Shown here: positions 34,294 through 44,030 of the stretch, piece after piece
Numbering within the stretch: the stretch's first letter is position 1
Layout of the letters: every line of letters starts with the position of its first letter
Source: Treponema rectale
GTDB taxonomy: Bacteria; Spirochaetota; Spirochaetia; Treponematales; Treponemataceae
Length of the DNA stretch: 64,000 nt
Direction of reading: 5' to 3'
NCBI RefSeq assembly: GCF_014202035.1
Contig: NZ_JACHFR010000001.1
Coordinates: 744,001-808,000, forward strand
The notes under the pieces: model-generated
Told to the model about the DNA's origin: nothing
Database searches by the model: none
What the model saw: the letters and a program-made list of their open reading frames with translations, nothing else
Position numbers and translations under genes: made by a program

Positions 34294-37005
34294 TTATTCT
34301 CCTTTGTGTTTTTTCAGGACATCAGGATGGTCTTTATAAAATTCCTTTCTGATTTTTGTCAGGTCTTCCCTTTTATTTATCAGGTCAAGATTTATTTTTG
34401 CAATCTGACGGTACAGTTCCATAAATGAAACGACTGGTCTGGATGAAATTTCGGCTTCCTGTTTGACGAAGTTTTTATTGTCATTTCGCCATTTTTCTTC
34501 ATCCTCTGCTGTCCAGCCTGAAACTATATTTTTAGCCAGGGTATGCAGTTTTTTTATTTTAAACACTTCAAACCATTTTTTACCGGTATAGTTTTCCACT
34601 GATGTTCTGAATGCCTTGTCACTTACAGGAAGGGCTGCCGTAAAACATCTGTTCTCTTTAAAGTTAAAAGATGCTTCCGTGTATTTTTCTTTAAAGTCCT
34701 TAAAATCCTGAGAAGAAAAATATTCAGAGACAGATTCATCTGTTATGGTATATTCGAATTCTCCGCCCCAGAGCCCCTGAGCCAGAGTTTCCCTCTTTCT
34801 GAGATTTGTAACAGGAAAAATGTATGCCTGTGTAATTGAAAAACCTTCCGGAAGGCTTTTATTCATCTGTTCAATAAAAGTTTTTTCATCAGTGTCTTCA
34901 TGAAGATAGAAGGTTGCAGTTTCTTCCAAAGATTCAATTCCTAAAGTCATTGCGGTGGCAAATTCCAGACGGGGAATCGGATTGAATCCTGCCGTAAATA
35001 CAAACGGAAGTGAACTTCTTAAGACAGCTTTGTGAAAGATTTCTACCTGTGCCAGATATGCCGTGTATTCTGCTCCACGGTTTCGTGTAAAGTATGCGAT
35101 GACTCTGTAAAGTACCGGAATATTGCAGTCGGGATAAACCGGGGATTTTTTTACAGGTTTCAATGGGGTTTGGGCAGAGATTTTTTCTGCTTCTTCCTTT
35201 GTGTGAACTTTGACATTTTCTTTTGTGTTACAGATACCGCATTTATGATCACAGTCAGGACTGCATTTTTTTGTCAGTATATGTTCCTTTGACTTCTGCC
35301 ATTCTTTCTGGAAAAATGCTTTTGAGGTTCCCAGTGTAACTGAATCCCATGGCAGTTTTTCATTTTCGTCCCAGTTCCTGTAGATCCATCCCTTTACGTC
35401 ATATCCGGATTCAGCCATTGCTTCTTCCCATAAAGGCATGTTCTGCTTAAGGTGTTCATCCCAGGCATCAAGCCGCGCACCTTTTTTGTAAGCGTTGAGG
35501 ATTACTTTTCCTGCCCTGAAGTCTCCCCTGCTTAAAAGTCCTTCCAGTATGGTCGAATTGAAGTTGTGTCTTCCGATTTTGAATTTTCCTCGGGGAAGAT
35601 GTTCGTGAACATAGTCTATTTTTTTCTGAGCTTCTTCGATTGTAATCTGCCTTACCCACTGATAGGCTGTATGAGGTTTTGGAATAAAGATACCGATGTT
35701 TACGTTGCACTGTATTTTTGTTCTGGCCTGAAGTTCAATAAGAAATTTACAGATTTCTTCTTCCTCAGATTTTTCATCGTTTTTATTGAAATAATTTCCA
35801 AGAGGCAGGCCTATCATAAAATAAAATTTTGCACTGCTCCATCCCCTGCTTTTTGCTTCACGGATGATTGATTCAAGATGCTGCGCGTAAACTTCTTTAT
35901 TCAAGCTGAGCTGCCACATTTCGTCCGGAGTTTCTACTGCAAAAGTAAGGCCACTTTTTCTGACTACAGAGAGTTTTTCCAGAATATCAAGAGACATGCT
36001 GTTTACTTTTAGTGAAGGCAGCTGAAAAGAAACATTGTAGCCTTTATAGCGTTCATTTAATATGTCCAGAAGGGCTCCCACATCCGGAAAGTCTGCGGAA
36101 CTGAGGGAATTCAAACTTATCTCCCTGTAACCGCAGTCAAATACCAGTCTGTCGATTTCATCAATTATCAGGTTAAGGCTTTTTATTCTTGACGGACGGT
36201 AATAAACGCCGGCATGACAGAAACGGCATCCGTTAGGACAGCCCCTCATTATTTCCACAACACCGTGATCCTGTACGGTTTTTACGGAAGGCATAGGATA
36301 CCAGTCCGGTACTGACGGTACAAGACCAAAGTCTGCCTGAACGGTTCTTCTGGCTTTTGATCCAGGAGTATTGTCTTTTGTCCACATAAAGCTTTTTGTT
36401 TTTATGTGGCGGATAAGATCGTTTCTTGAAGCTCCTGCATTCCTTAAATCTTTTAATTCTCTTACAAGATTAAAAAGAGCATTTTCTGCTTCACCTATAA
36501 AAAATGCATCAAAAAAATCTGCAAACGGGGCAGGATTTGTAACTCCACATCCGCCTGCAATAACTATCGGGGAGTTTTCAGTTCTGTCTTCCGACAGCAG
36601 TTCAACACCGCCGGTTTCAAGCATTGCAAGAACCTGAGTAATTCCAAGTTCATACCCTATTGAAAAACCGATCATCTGGCACTGGTTCAGGGGGATTCCT
36701 GTTTCAAGGGTATACAGCGGAATGTTTTTTTCGCGGAGAAGGTTTTCAAAGTCTGTATCAGGAGAAAATACTCTTTCACAGCGGATTCCGTTGATTGCAT
36801 TCAGACCGTTGTAAATTATTTTTACCGCAAGGTTTGACATTGCAATTTCATACAGGTCCGGAAAAGCAACTGCAAAATTAAAATTTTTATCGTTTTCTGT
36901 ATGCGGCTTTACTGTAATGCCGTATTCTCCTCCAGTATATCTGGCAGGAGACTGAACCTTATTAAGGTCACTTCCAAAGTCGTTAAGAGGTTTTACAAGT
37001 TTCAT
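34294..37005 (-). CDS. Radical SAM protein fused to DUF2344
   Basis: A 903-residue two-part protein. The N-terminal ~600 residues are a B12-binding-like/radical SAM module (TIGR03960 type) with the cluster motif RGCPNGCRFCHAG (Cys256, Cys260, Cys263). The C-terminal ~250 residues are the DUF2344 type (TIGR03936; VIAYFTRNRGAEYTAYLAQ, FTAGFNPIPRLEFA). A small Cys motif (CSPDCDHKCGIC) joins them. In many bacteria these two are adjacent genes near RNase G; fusion is common in spirochaetes and others. The substrate is unknown, with an RNA or ribosome role suggested by usual neighbours. It lies 4 bases after rodA. Confidence 0.85.
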   Translation of the reverse strand: MKLVKPLNDFGSDLNKVQSPARYTGGEYGITVKPHTENDKNFNFAVAFPDLYEIAMSNLAVKIIYNGLNAINGIRCERVFSPDTDFENLLREKNIPLYTLETGIPLNQCQMIGFSIGYELGITQVLAMLETGGVELLSEDRTENSPIVIAGGCGVTNPAPFADFFDAFFIGEAENALFNLVRELKDLRNAGASRNDLIRHIKTKSFMWTKDNTPGSKARRTVQADFGLVPSVPDWYPMPSVKTVQDHGVVEIMRGCPNGCRFCHAGVYYRPSRIKSLNLIIDEIDRLVFDCGYREISLNSLSSADFPDVGALLDILNERYKGYNVSFQLPSLKVNSMSLDILEKLSVVRKSGLTFAVETPDEMWQLSLNKEVYAQHLESIIREAKSRGWSSAKFYFMIGLPLGNYFNKNDEKSEEEEICKFLIELQARTKIQCNVNIGIFIPKPHTAYQWVRQITIEEAQKKIDYVHEHLPRGKFKIGRHNFNSTILEGLLSRGDFRAGKVILNAYKKGARLDAWDEHLKQNMPLWEEAMAESGYDVKGWIYRNWDENEKLPWDSVTLGTSKAFFQKEWQKSKEHILTKKCSPDCDHKCGICNTKENVKVHTKEEAEKISAQTPLKPVKKSPVYPDCNIPVLYRVIAYFTRNRGAEYTAYLAQVEIFHKAVLRSSLPFVFTAGFNPIPRLEFATAMTLGIESLEETATFYLHEDTDEKTFIEQMNKSLPEGFSITQAYIFPVTNLRKRETLAQGLWGGEFEYTITDESVSEYFSSQDFKDFKEKYTEASFNFKENRCFTAALPVSDKAFRTSVENYTGKKWFEVFKIKKLHTLAKNIVSGWTAEDEEKWRNDNKNFVKQEAEISSRPVVSFMELYRQIAKINLDLINKREDLTKIRKEFYKDHPDVLKKHKGE

Positions 37006-37009
37006 TAGT

Positions 37010-38311
37010 TTAAAAATCCAGTCGTCTTGAATTAATGTTCATCAGAAGTCCCATGGCAATCATGTTTGTAAAGAGCGCGGAACCTCCGTAAGAAAGAAAC
37101 GGCAGAGGAATACCGGTTACAGGCATGATGCCTATTGCCATTCCGACATTAATTATGAAGTGATAAAAAAACATTCCGAGAATTCCGGCACAGATATATG
37201 TGGCAAAATTATTTGAGGATTGTTTCATTATAAAAATTATTCTGATAAATATAAAAAGGTAAAGCGTAAAAATTGTAATTCCGGCAATAAAACCGAACTC
37301 TTCAGAAATTACGCTGAAAATAAAGTCTGTACTTTTTTCCGGAAGAAACTCTAAATGAGTAATCTTACCGTTTAAATATCCCATTCCTAAAAGACCTCCG
37401 GAACCTATGGCATTTTTTGACTGAATAAGATGGTATCCGGTATATTTAGGATCTATTTCTGGTTTTAAGAAAATTATGAGGCGTGTAATCTGATAAGGTT
37501 TAAGTACGATTGAACCTGCCAGAGAAAAAAACAGCGCCATGGTAATTATTCCGAAAAAATATGTAATCCAGTAGTAATAGTTTGTTTTAAAAAGAATTCT
37601 TCCCAATGCTGCAATTATTGTAATGATCAGGGAAATGAGGGCCATCAGGATATGGTACCTTCTGTTAGAAAGCAGATGTATTATCGGAATAGACTGGCGT
37701 GCAATCTGTGTTTCCCATATCGGCAGAACAGTAAATATAAGAGTCAGTACTATTGTTGAAAAAATAAGAAGAAGAAAGCGCAGCGGAATGTTGGCAAGAA
37801 AACACATTGTAAGGAAAATCGGAAGAAATACACTTGCGGTTCCCATGTCCGGCTGTATCAGGATTATACCCATCGGTATAAAAAGCAGGATTGCTGCCAT
37901 TATAAAACGCCTGCGTTCATTAAGCTTTTCAGTGTTGTCTAAAAACAGTGCAAGCATAAGGATGAAGGAGATTTTTGTAAATTCGGAAGGCTGAAGCCTT
38001 ACCCTCTTTCCCAGATAAATCCAGCTTGTTGCACCGTTTGTATTTTTTCCAAGAATAAATGTAAATATAAGGACTATAATAGATACTGCAAAAATGTGAG
38101 GAATGAATTTCTTGTATTTTCTATAGTCTATCATTGTAATGGCAGTCATCAGTATTAAACCTGCTGAAAACCATATTATCTGTTTTATGAATTCATTATT
38201 TTTATCCGAATTGATTCCTGCTGAATAAATAAAAAGAATGCCGATAAACGAAAGCATCGTCATGCAGAAAATCAGCGGAAAATCAAGTCGTTTTATAAAA
38301 TTAAGTTTCAT
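37010..38311 (-). CDS. rodA: Rod-shape glycosyltransferase RodA
   Basis: A 433-residue SEDS-family membrane protein with about ten hydrophobic helices. Conserved segments are RVRLQPSEFTKISFILMLAL, LLIQPDMGTASVF-like (LIQPDMGTAS), KNAIGSGGLLGMG, and the C-terminal TGIPLPFLSYGGSALF. It polymerises peptidoglycan glycan strands with PBP2 in the elongasome. Its start overlaps the mrdA stop by four bases (ATGA). Confidence 0.93.
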   Translation of the reverse strand: MKLNFIKRLDFPLIFCMTMLSFIGILFIYSAGINSDKNNEFIKQIIWFSAGLILMTAITMIDYRKYKKFIPHIFAVSIIVLIFTFILGKNTNGATSWIYLGKRVRLQPSEFTKISFILMLALFLDNTEKLNERRRFIMAAILLFIPMGIILIQPDMGTASVFLPIFLTMCFLANIPLRFLLLIFSTIVLTLIFTVLPIWETQIARQSIPIIHLLSNRRYHILMALISLIITIIAALGRILFKTNYYYWITYFFGIITMALFFSLAGSIVLKPYQITRLIIFLKPEIDPKYTGYHLIQSKNAIGSGGLLGMGYLNGKITHLEFLPEKSTDFIFSVISEEFGFIAGITIFTLYLFIFIRIIFIMKQSSNNFATYICAGILGMFFYHFIINVGMAIGIMPVTGIPLPFLSYGGSALFTNMIAMGLLMNINSRRLDF

Positions 38312-40212
38312 TCCTGTCTTCCTCTGTTTTTTCTTCCGTGTTCAAGCTCGTATTTTACATGTGGAAGTGCTTCAAGAGCTTCTTCATAGCTCTGATCATT
38401 AAAGATTCCCTGAATTATAATATTTGAAGCATATGGAGCCCACCACTCCCAGGTATTGACACCGTCAACAAGTACTGCTACTACAACCTGATCTTCAGGT
38501 TTAGCATCAAACGGAGCGTAGGTTACCATCCAGTTGTGCCAGTGACCTTCTTTAAGGCTTGAGTCTTCACCGGTACCTGTTTTTCCGGCAATCTGCACGG
38601 TTTTGTTTTTTAAAGGATATTCCGGGGTTCCGTTTGTAATTACGTATCTCAGGTCGTTCTGAACTTTTTTCCATACTTCCGGAGAAACGTCATCCGCTTT
38701 CTTTAATACTTCAGGCTTTATATTCTGAATGATGTCATCTGTTACAGGATCCCTGATTTCTTTAAGAAGATGAGGTTTATATATTACTCCTGAATTACAT
38801 ACCATTGCCATCATGTTTGCTATGTGAAGAGGAGTTACAAGGTCATCTCCCTGTCCGATAGACATGTTCATGGTATCTCCGCCAAGCCATTCACGATGAT
38901 AACGTCGTTCATGAAGCGCCGGGGACGGAATGAATCCGGATTTCTGTGTGTCTGCAGGTAAATCAATCTGAAGTGGTTCTCCAAGACCGAATGAATGAGC
39001 ATATTCTGCTATAGTATCAACTCCAAGATAGTCACGGCCGGCAATCCAGTAGTAGACGTCACATGACTGTGCAAGTGCGTCCTTCAGGTTAACGTTACCG
39101 TGTCTTCCTCCGCTTTTATATACGTGACATTTAAACAGGCGGTTTCCGTAGTTTATTGATCCTGGACAGAGAATCGGTTTTTCTTCAGGATATGCATTTT
39201 CATTAAGGATTGCAGTAGACATTACAATCTTAAATGTAGAAGCCGGTGGATATTCAGCGTATATTGCCCTGTTCAGGAAAGGTTCATTCGGCATCTGCGA
39301 AGTTTTTGTGAAGAGCTGACTGTAATCATCACTCGAAAAGATATTATTATCGTAGTACGGGTAAGAAACCATTGCAAGAATCTCTCCGCTTGCAGGTTTT
39401 AAAACGACAACAGCTCCAACTCTTTCTCCCAGTGCTTCTTCTGCCAGATGCTGAATTGTGGTATCAATTGTGAGTACAAGTTTTTTTCCGCTTTCAGGTG
39501 GATCTATGTCCGTCAGTGAGTTCAATACCCTTCGCTGTGCATCTACGGTTTTTTTTATTCTTCCCTTTTTTCCCCTTAAGAGAAGATCGTACTGCTTTTC
39601 TATTCCGGTTTTACCGATTACGTCATTATCTTTGTAGCCTTCATTATAGTGAAGGTTAAGTTCTTTCGGGGTGATGATTCCTACATAACCTAAGACATGA
39701 CTTATGGATCCGCTTTCAACGTAGTTTCTGTTGGGTCTGTTTTTCCATGTTACACCTGGAAGTTCAGTAATATTTTCTGCAATATTACTGATTATGTTCA
39801 GAGGTACATTTGTCTTTACCGTTACGGGAGAATAGCTTTTTTTATTTTTTACTTTGTCATCAATATTTTTTTTGGAAATCCCAAGATATTCTGCAAGTTT
39901 AGTTGTTACCGTATCATAATAGTCTTTCGGAATGTTACCCGGAATGAGCTCGACGGCAAAAGAATCAGTGTTAATAACCATAGAAACATTATTGTTTCTG
40001 TCATAGATTTCTCCGCGCTGAGCAGGAATTTCATCGTAGTCTGTAGAAATTTTATCTGTATCTTCCCTGTACTGCTTTCCGTTTATGATTTGAATCGTAA
40101 AGAGCCTGATGGAATACAGTGCAAGCGTAAAGCTTATTATTATTGTAAGTATTGCAAGCTTTATGTTTTTTTGCTGTGTATTATCCGTGTTTCCGTAATT
40201 TCCGAACATCAT
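38308..40212 (-). CDS. mrdA: Penicillin-binding protein 2
   Basis: A 634-residue class B transpeptidase. It has one N-terminal membrane helix (about 18-37), a dimerisation domain beginning near the RGEIYDRN motif, and a transpeptidase domain with SxxK (PPASTFKI), SCD (in place of SxN) and KTG (AGKTGTGE). It crosslinks side-wall peptidoglycan with RodA and MreBCD. It overlaps both mreD and rodA by ATGA, which indicates coupled translation. Confidence 0.94.
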   Translation of the reverse strand: MMFGNYGNTDNTQQKNIKLAILTIIISFTLALYSIRLFTIQIINGKQYREDTDKISTDYDEIPAQRGEIYDRNNNVSMVINTDSFAVELIPGNIPKDYYDTVTTKLAEYLGISKKNIDDKVKNKKSYSPVTVKTNVPLNIISNIAENITELPGVTWKNRPNRNYVESGSISHVLGYVGIITPKELNLHYNEGYKDNDVIGKTGIEKQYDLLLRGKKGRIKKTVDAQRRVLNSLTDIDPPESGKKLVLTIDTTIQHLAEEALGERVGAVVVLKPASGEILAMVSYPYYDNNIFSSDDYSQLFTKTSQMPNEPFLNRAIYAEYPPASTFKIVMSTAILNENAYPEEKPILCPGSINYGNRLFKCHVYKSGGRHGNVNLKDALAQSCDVYYWIAGRDYLGVDTIAEYAHSFGLGEPLQIDLPADTQKSGFIPSPALHERRYHREWLGGDTMNMSIGQGDDLVTPLHIANMMAMVCNSGVIYKPHLLKEIRDPVTDDIIQNIKPEVLKKADDVSPEVWKKVQNDLRYVITNGTPEYPLKNKTVQIAGKTGTGEDSSLKEGHWHNWMVTYAPFDAKPEDQVVVAVLVDGVNTWEWWAPYASNIIIQGIFNDQSYEEALEALPHVKYELEHGRKNRGRQE

Positions 40213-40718
40213 AATCTTGTCTCCGGCGAAATGATTACGGAATTTCTGAAGAACTTAAGGAAAGAAAAAACAATAGGTGCAAAAATCGTATTTAGAAGTA
40301 TTTCTATAAGGGTTTCGATTTCAAATATGGAGTAAACTGTAATTTTTGAAGGATAGAGGAACGAAAGAAGAAGCAGGAACAGGCATTTATAAATGGAGGC
40401 AATAAATCCCTGTATTGCAGGAACGATAACACCTTCCGTGTTAAGGCTTTTTGCAAAGAGTCCCGTAGTATATCCCAAGGTCGTCCTTAACAGACAGTTT
40501 AATCCGAATGGAGCTGAACTTAAAAAATCCAGAAATAATCCGGAAATAAAACCTGTTATTTCTCCTGCAAGTTTTCCATTGTGAAGTGAAAAAAACAGTA
40601 CGCACAGCATTAAAAAATCAGGAGCTGCCGGAAGGATTGTAAGGTTAGAAACAATGGCGGCTTCAAAAATTGCCGTACACAGAAGAATGATTGTGCTTAC
40701 AAAAATTGATTTTCCCAT
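40209..40718 (-). CDS. mreD: Rod shape-determining protein MreD
   Basis: A 169-residue, very hydrophobic protein with about five helices (FVSTIILLCTAIFEAAIV, FLMLCVLFFSLHNGKLAGEI). The position between mreC and mrdA, and the GEITGFISGLFLDFLSSAPFG loop typical of MreD, support the call. It is part of the elongasome membrane core. Confidence 0.88.
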   Translation of the reverse strand: MGKSIFVSTIILLCTAIFEAAIVSNLTILPAAPDFLMLCVLFFSLHNGKLAGEITGFISGLFLDFLSSAPFGLNCLLRTTLGYTTGLFAKSLNTEGVIVPAIQGFIASIYKCLFLLLLSFLYPSKITVYSIFEIETLIEILLNTIFAPIVFSFLKFFRNSVIISPETRL

Positions 40719-40720
40719 TG

Positions 40721-41572
40721 CTATTTCTCCACTGTCTTTGACATGTCAATTACAATAACATTCTCAAGCCTTCCGAAGTCGATAATAGGATCAACGTCAA
40801 TATCAAGGGAGGAAGAATAATCAAGAGGCGTTATCATCGAAATACGGCCTACAGGAATGTCCGGAAGATAGTTTCCGTTTTCTCCGCTTGTAACGACAAT
40901 GTCTCCTGTATGAAAGTCAGCGACAAAACGCTTTCTTATGTAATTAAGCTTAAGGTGTTCATCCTGAGTGCCTGTTCCTGAGATGATTCCGATGTCTCTT
41001 GTATTCTGAATCCTTACGGAAATATTGCACATTGAGTCATACACAGGCATGATGATGCTGGCTCCGTATCCGACTGTTACAATTTTCCCTACAATACCTT
41101 TATCTCCGTTCTGAACGGCAATAACACTCATTCCCTTTTTGATACCATGCATGGAACCTTTATTAATCGTTATTCCTGAATACAGCGAGTCAGGATCCCT
41201 GCCAATTATACGGGCCGGTATGTTTTTATATTCAAGGGTTTCCGTAAATTCAAGAAGAGATTTAAGCCTGTCATTTTCTTTCTGAAATTCGGAATTCTGT
41301 CTTTTCAGAAATTCATAGTTTTCAAGCTGTTCTTTCAGAGCGGTATATTTCTTCTTAAGGTCAGAAAGCTCCCTGATTCCATTTATTTTATCAGTAAAAA
41401 AATAAACAACGGAATTTACGCCTTTTTGCAGTGAGGAAAAAACTGTAAAACCAACGGAATTAAAACTTACGATGAATCTGCCGGAAGAAAAACCCAGCGT
41501 TATGGCACTGAAAAGAACCATAACGACAAGGAGTATTTCCGCAAGATGAAAAGTAAACGGCCCTTTTTTCAT
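40721..41572 (-). CDS. mreC: Rod shape-determining protein MreC
   Basis: A 283-residue protein with one N-terminal membrane helix (HLAEILLVVMVLFSAITLG), a coiled coil (about 65-105), and the periplasmic beta-barrel pair with IIGRDPDSLYSGITINKG and ISGTGTQDEHLKLNYI. It activates PBP2-RodA from the periplasm. It lies 2 bases after mreB and 2 before mreD. Confidence 0.92.
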   Translation of the reverse strand: MKKGPFTFHLAEILLVVMVLFSAITLGFSSGRFIVSFNSVGFTVFSSLQKGVNSVVYFFTDKINGIRELSDLKKKYTALKEQLENYEFLKRQNSEFQKENDRLKSLLEFTETLEYKNIPARIIGRDPDSLYSGITINKGSMHGIKKGMSVIAVQNGDKGIVGKIVTVGYGASIIMPVYDSMCNISVRIQNTRDIGIISGTGTQDEHLKLNYIRKRFVADFHTGDIVVTSGENGNYLPDIPVGRISMITPLDYSSSLDIDVDPIIDFGRLENVIVIDMSKTVEK

Positions 41573-41574
41573 AA

Positions 41575-42612
41575 CTAGTTGTTAAGGTTGTCGTATACAG
41601 ATCTGATTGAAGACATATTCTTGAAAAGTTCAAAGGCTTCGCCTGCACCGCGGGCTACACATTCCAGAGGTTTCTTTACTCTTGTAACAGGAACTCCGGT
41701 TTCTTTAGATATAAGGGTTGTAAGGTTTTTAAGCATTGAACTTCCGCCGGACATGATGATACCGCGTTCAACGATATCTGCATTAAGTTCAGGAGGAGTT
41801 CTTGAAAGGGTCTTTTTTATTTCTTCTACAATTTTGCTGACAGGTTCTTTAAGTGCTTCCCTGACTTCTACTGAATCTACTTCAATTCTTCTTGGAAGTC
41901 CTGTTATGGAATCTGTACCCTTTACTTCCATTTTATCATTTGTCTTGTCAGCCATGGCATTTCCAATCTCAACTTTGAGGCGTTCTGCCATCTGCTGTCC
42001 GATAATGAGATTATGAATATTCTTGATATGCTTTATAATTGCTTCGTCAAAAGAGTTTCCGCCTACACGAATTGAACTTGTAACAACCATTCCTCCGAGG
42101 GAAATAACGGATACTTCTGTTGTTCCTCCACCGATATCACATACCATATGTCCGGCAGGTTCATAAATAGGAATTTCAGCACCGATGGCTGCGGCAAGAC
42201 TTTCTTCGATAACTTCGACTTCCTTTGCTCCGGCTTTAAGAGCAGCTGCCATTACAGCATCACGCTCAACCTGAGTAATGCAGGAAGGAATACCGATTTT
42301 CATTCTTATAGATTTAAATAAATGACGTTTAGGAATAACTTTTGAAATAAAGTATTTAATCATTTTTTCTGTAGAAATACTGTCTGAAATAACACCGTCA
42401 GCAAGAGGTCTTATTGCTACAATATTTGTCGGGGTTTTCCAAAGCATTCTTTTTGCTTCAGAACCTACGGCAACTACTTTTCCTGTTCCCTTTTCAACTG
42501 CAACTACAGAAGGTTCATCAATTACAATTCCCTGACCGCGTACGTAAATCAAAGTGTTACAGGTACCAAGATCAATACCGATGTCAGTTGTAAAATTATC
42601 AAAAAAACCCAT
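41575..42612 (-). CDS. mreB: Rod shape-determining actin homologue MreB
   Basis: A 345-residue cytoskeletal ATPase. Phosphate 1 loop IGIDLGTCNTLIYVRGQG, phosphate 2 loop VCDIGGGTTEVSVISLGG, and adenosine loop IIMSGGSSMLKNL are intact. It polymerises under the membrane and guides cell-wall synthesis. First gene of the mreBCD-mrdA-rodA run, with GGGAGGAAT upstream of the ATG. In spirochaetes the block contributes to cylindrical growth. Confidence 0.97.
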   Translation of the reverse strand: MGFFDNFTTDIGIDLGTCNTLIYVRGQGIVIDEPSVVAVEKGTGKVVAVGSEAKRMLWKTPTNIVAIRPLADGVISDSISTEKMIKYFISKVIPKRHLFKSIRMKIGIPSCITQVERDAVMAAALKAGAKEVEVIEESLAAAIGAEIPIYEPAGHMVCDIGGGTTEVSVISLGGMVVTSSIRVGGNSFDEAIIKHIKNIHNLIIGQQMAERLKVEIGNAMADKTNDKMEVKGTDSITGLPRRIEVDSVEVREALKEPVSKIVEEIKKTLSRTPPELNADIVERGIIMSGGSSMLKNLTTLISKETGVPVTRVKKPLECVARGAGEAFELFKNMSSIRSVYDNLNN

Positions 42613-42644
42613 ATATAATATTCCTCCCAGAGTTTACTTTATTT

Positions 42645-43613
42645 TTATTTTCGAGCTTCAAGAAGCTTTTTTGTTGCACCAGGGTGATTAACCTGTATTT
42701 TGCGGCATTGGCGCCACTCATACCTGGCTTTTACATAATCACCGAGTTTTTCATATAATACACCAAGTTCGTAATGTGCGTCAGCAGAATTTTCATTTTT
42801 TTCAAGAATTGAATTAAATTCATTTTCGGCTGACTGGTATTCACCTTCATTTATATAAATCTGTCCCAGAAGAAGGCGGGATTTTTCTATGAGTTCGTCA
42901 TTTTTTGAAATATGAATGACTCTTGCAAGATACTGTCGTGCCGTCATTCCCTGCTTGTTCTTAAAATACTGCCTTCCAATATCATAAAGCAGTGTGTCTG
43001 TTTCATTGTTTATAAGAGCTTTTGTAAGGGCGGCAATGGATTTATCTGTTTCGCCCAGGGCATCATAGCTCAAGCCGAGAAGATGAGGAATATCAGGTGC
43101 AGAAAAACCGTAATCAAGAGCTTCGTTAAGATATTTTACGGTAAGATCTGCATAGAAATTATAAGATGCTGCCTTATCCCTGTAGTAATAGGCTTTTCCC
43201 AGCATATAACATACCTGAGGATAGGTTTCCCTGCTGCATCCTATGAGAGCTATCCTTAAATTTGCTATTGCTTCGTTAAGGTAATTTTTTGAAAGATTAT
43301 AATCCGGTTCCGATTCTGCAAGCATGAAAGCACTGTATCCCCGGAATGTTCTTGCTGTATTGTTAAGAGGATTTTTCTGTATAAGGACGTCTGAGATTTC
43401 GTAAGTTTTTTTAAAACCTTCAGTAGTTTTCAAGTTCCAGTTATCGTAGAGTGCGTTTTCTGAGTATTCACTGTGAAGTCTGGAATAAATTACGTTATAT
43501 GAAATGATAGAAACAGCAGCTATTGCCGTGAGAATTACTGCAAGGATAATTAGGTTTTTAAATAGCCTGCTCTTTCTTCTCTTTATTCTGTCGGATTTGT
43601 ATCCGGATTTCAT
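42645..43613 (-). CDS. Membrane-anchored TPR-repeat protein
   Basis: A 322-residue protein. ATG at 43613 with AGGTGGG upstream is preferred over the in-frame GTG at 43628, which lies inside that site. It has a basic N-terminus (SDRIKRRKSRLFK), one membrane helix (NLIILAVILTAIAAVSIISYNVI), then tetratricopeptide repeats (ARTFRGYSAFMLAE, PDIPHLLGLSYDALGETDKSI, ADAHYELGVLYEKLGDYVKA). It is probably a scaffold for the elongasome genes downstream; the partner is unknown. Confidence 0.8.
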   Translation of the reverse strand: MKSGYKSDRIKRRKSRLFKNLIILAVILTAIAAVSIISYNVIYSRLHSEYSENALYDNWNLKTTEGFKKTYEISDVLIQKNPLNNTARTFRGYSAFMLAESEPDYNLSKNYLNEAIANLRIALIGCSRETYPQVCYMLGKAYYYRDKAASYNFYADLTVKYLNEALDYGFSAPDIPHLLGLSYDALGETDKSIAALTKALINNETDTLLYDIGRQYFKNKQGMTARQYLARVIHISKNDELIEKSRLLLGQIYINEGEYQSAENEFNSILEKNENSADAHYELGVLYEKLGDYVKARYEWRQCRKIQVNHPGATKKLLEARK

Positions 43614-43638
43614 AAGCTGTATTCCCACCTAAAAAAAA

Positions 43639-44018
43639 GGATACGGTAAGCCGGGTTCTGGCACATCTTTCGATGTATGGTCATCTATCCACGGCATCTG
43701 TTACCAGATGTCTCCAGCAATCTACCCGCAGTATAAGACCGGAATGTCAAACTGCTGCATGATCTTGCTCCAGATGAGGTTTGCTTATGCCGGAACTGTT
43801 ACCAGTTCCGCGGTAGGCTCTTACCCTGCCTTTTCACCCTTACCCTGTAACAGGGCGGTAATTTTCTGTAGCACTTTCTGTTAGTCAAGGGGCTATGCTG
43901 AATGTCAGCAGCTACCCTTTTCTACCCGGACGTTATCCGGCATCTTTTCCGGTGGAGCCCGGACTTTACCTCACGGAAGTTCCGTATCATCACAGAAAAT
44001 CCGAGCGGCCATGTATCC
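43639..44018 (-). ncRNA. rnpB: RNase P RNA
   Basis: About 380 nt, bacterial type A-like. The ends GGATAC and GTATCC pair as helix P1. GAGGTAAAGTCCGGGCTCC carries the conserved P4/CR-I core, and AACCCGGCTTACC near the 3' end supplies the matching CR-V strand. It is followed by TTTTTTTT, which with P1 forms the terminator. It lies between the zinc-ribbon gene and the TPR gene on the same strand. Confidence 0.93.
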
Positions 44019-44030
44019 TCAATTAATTAC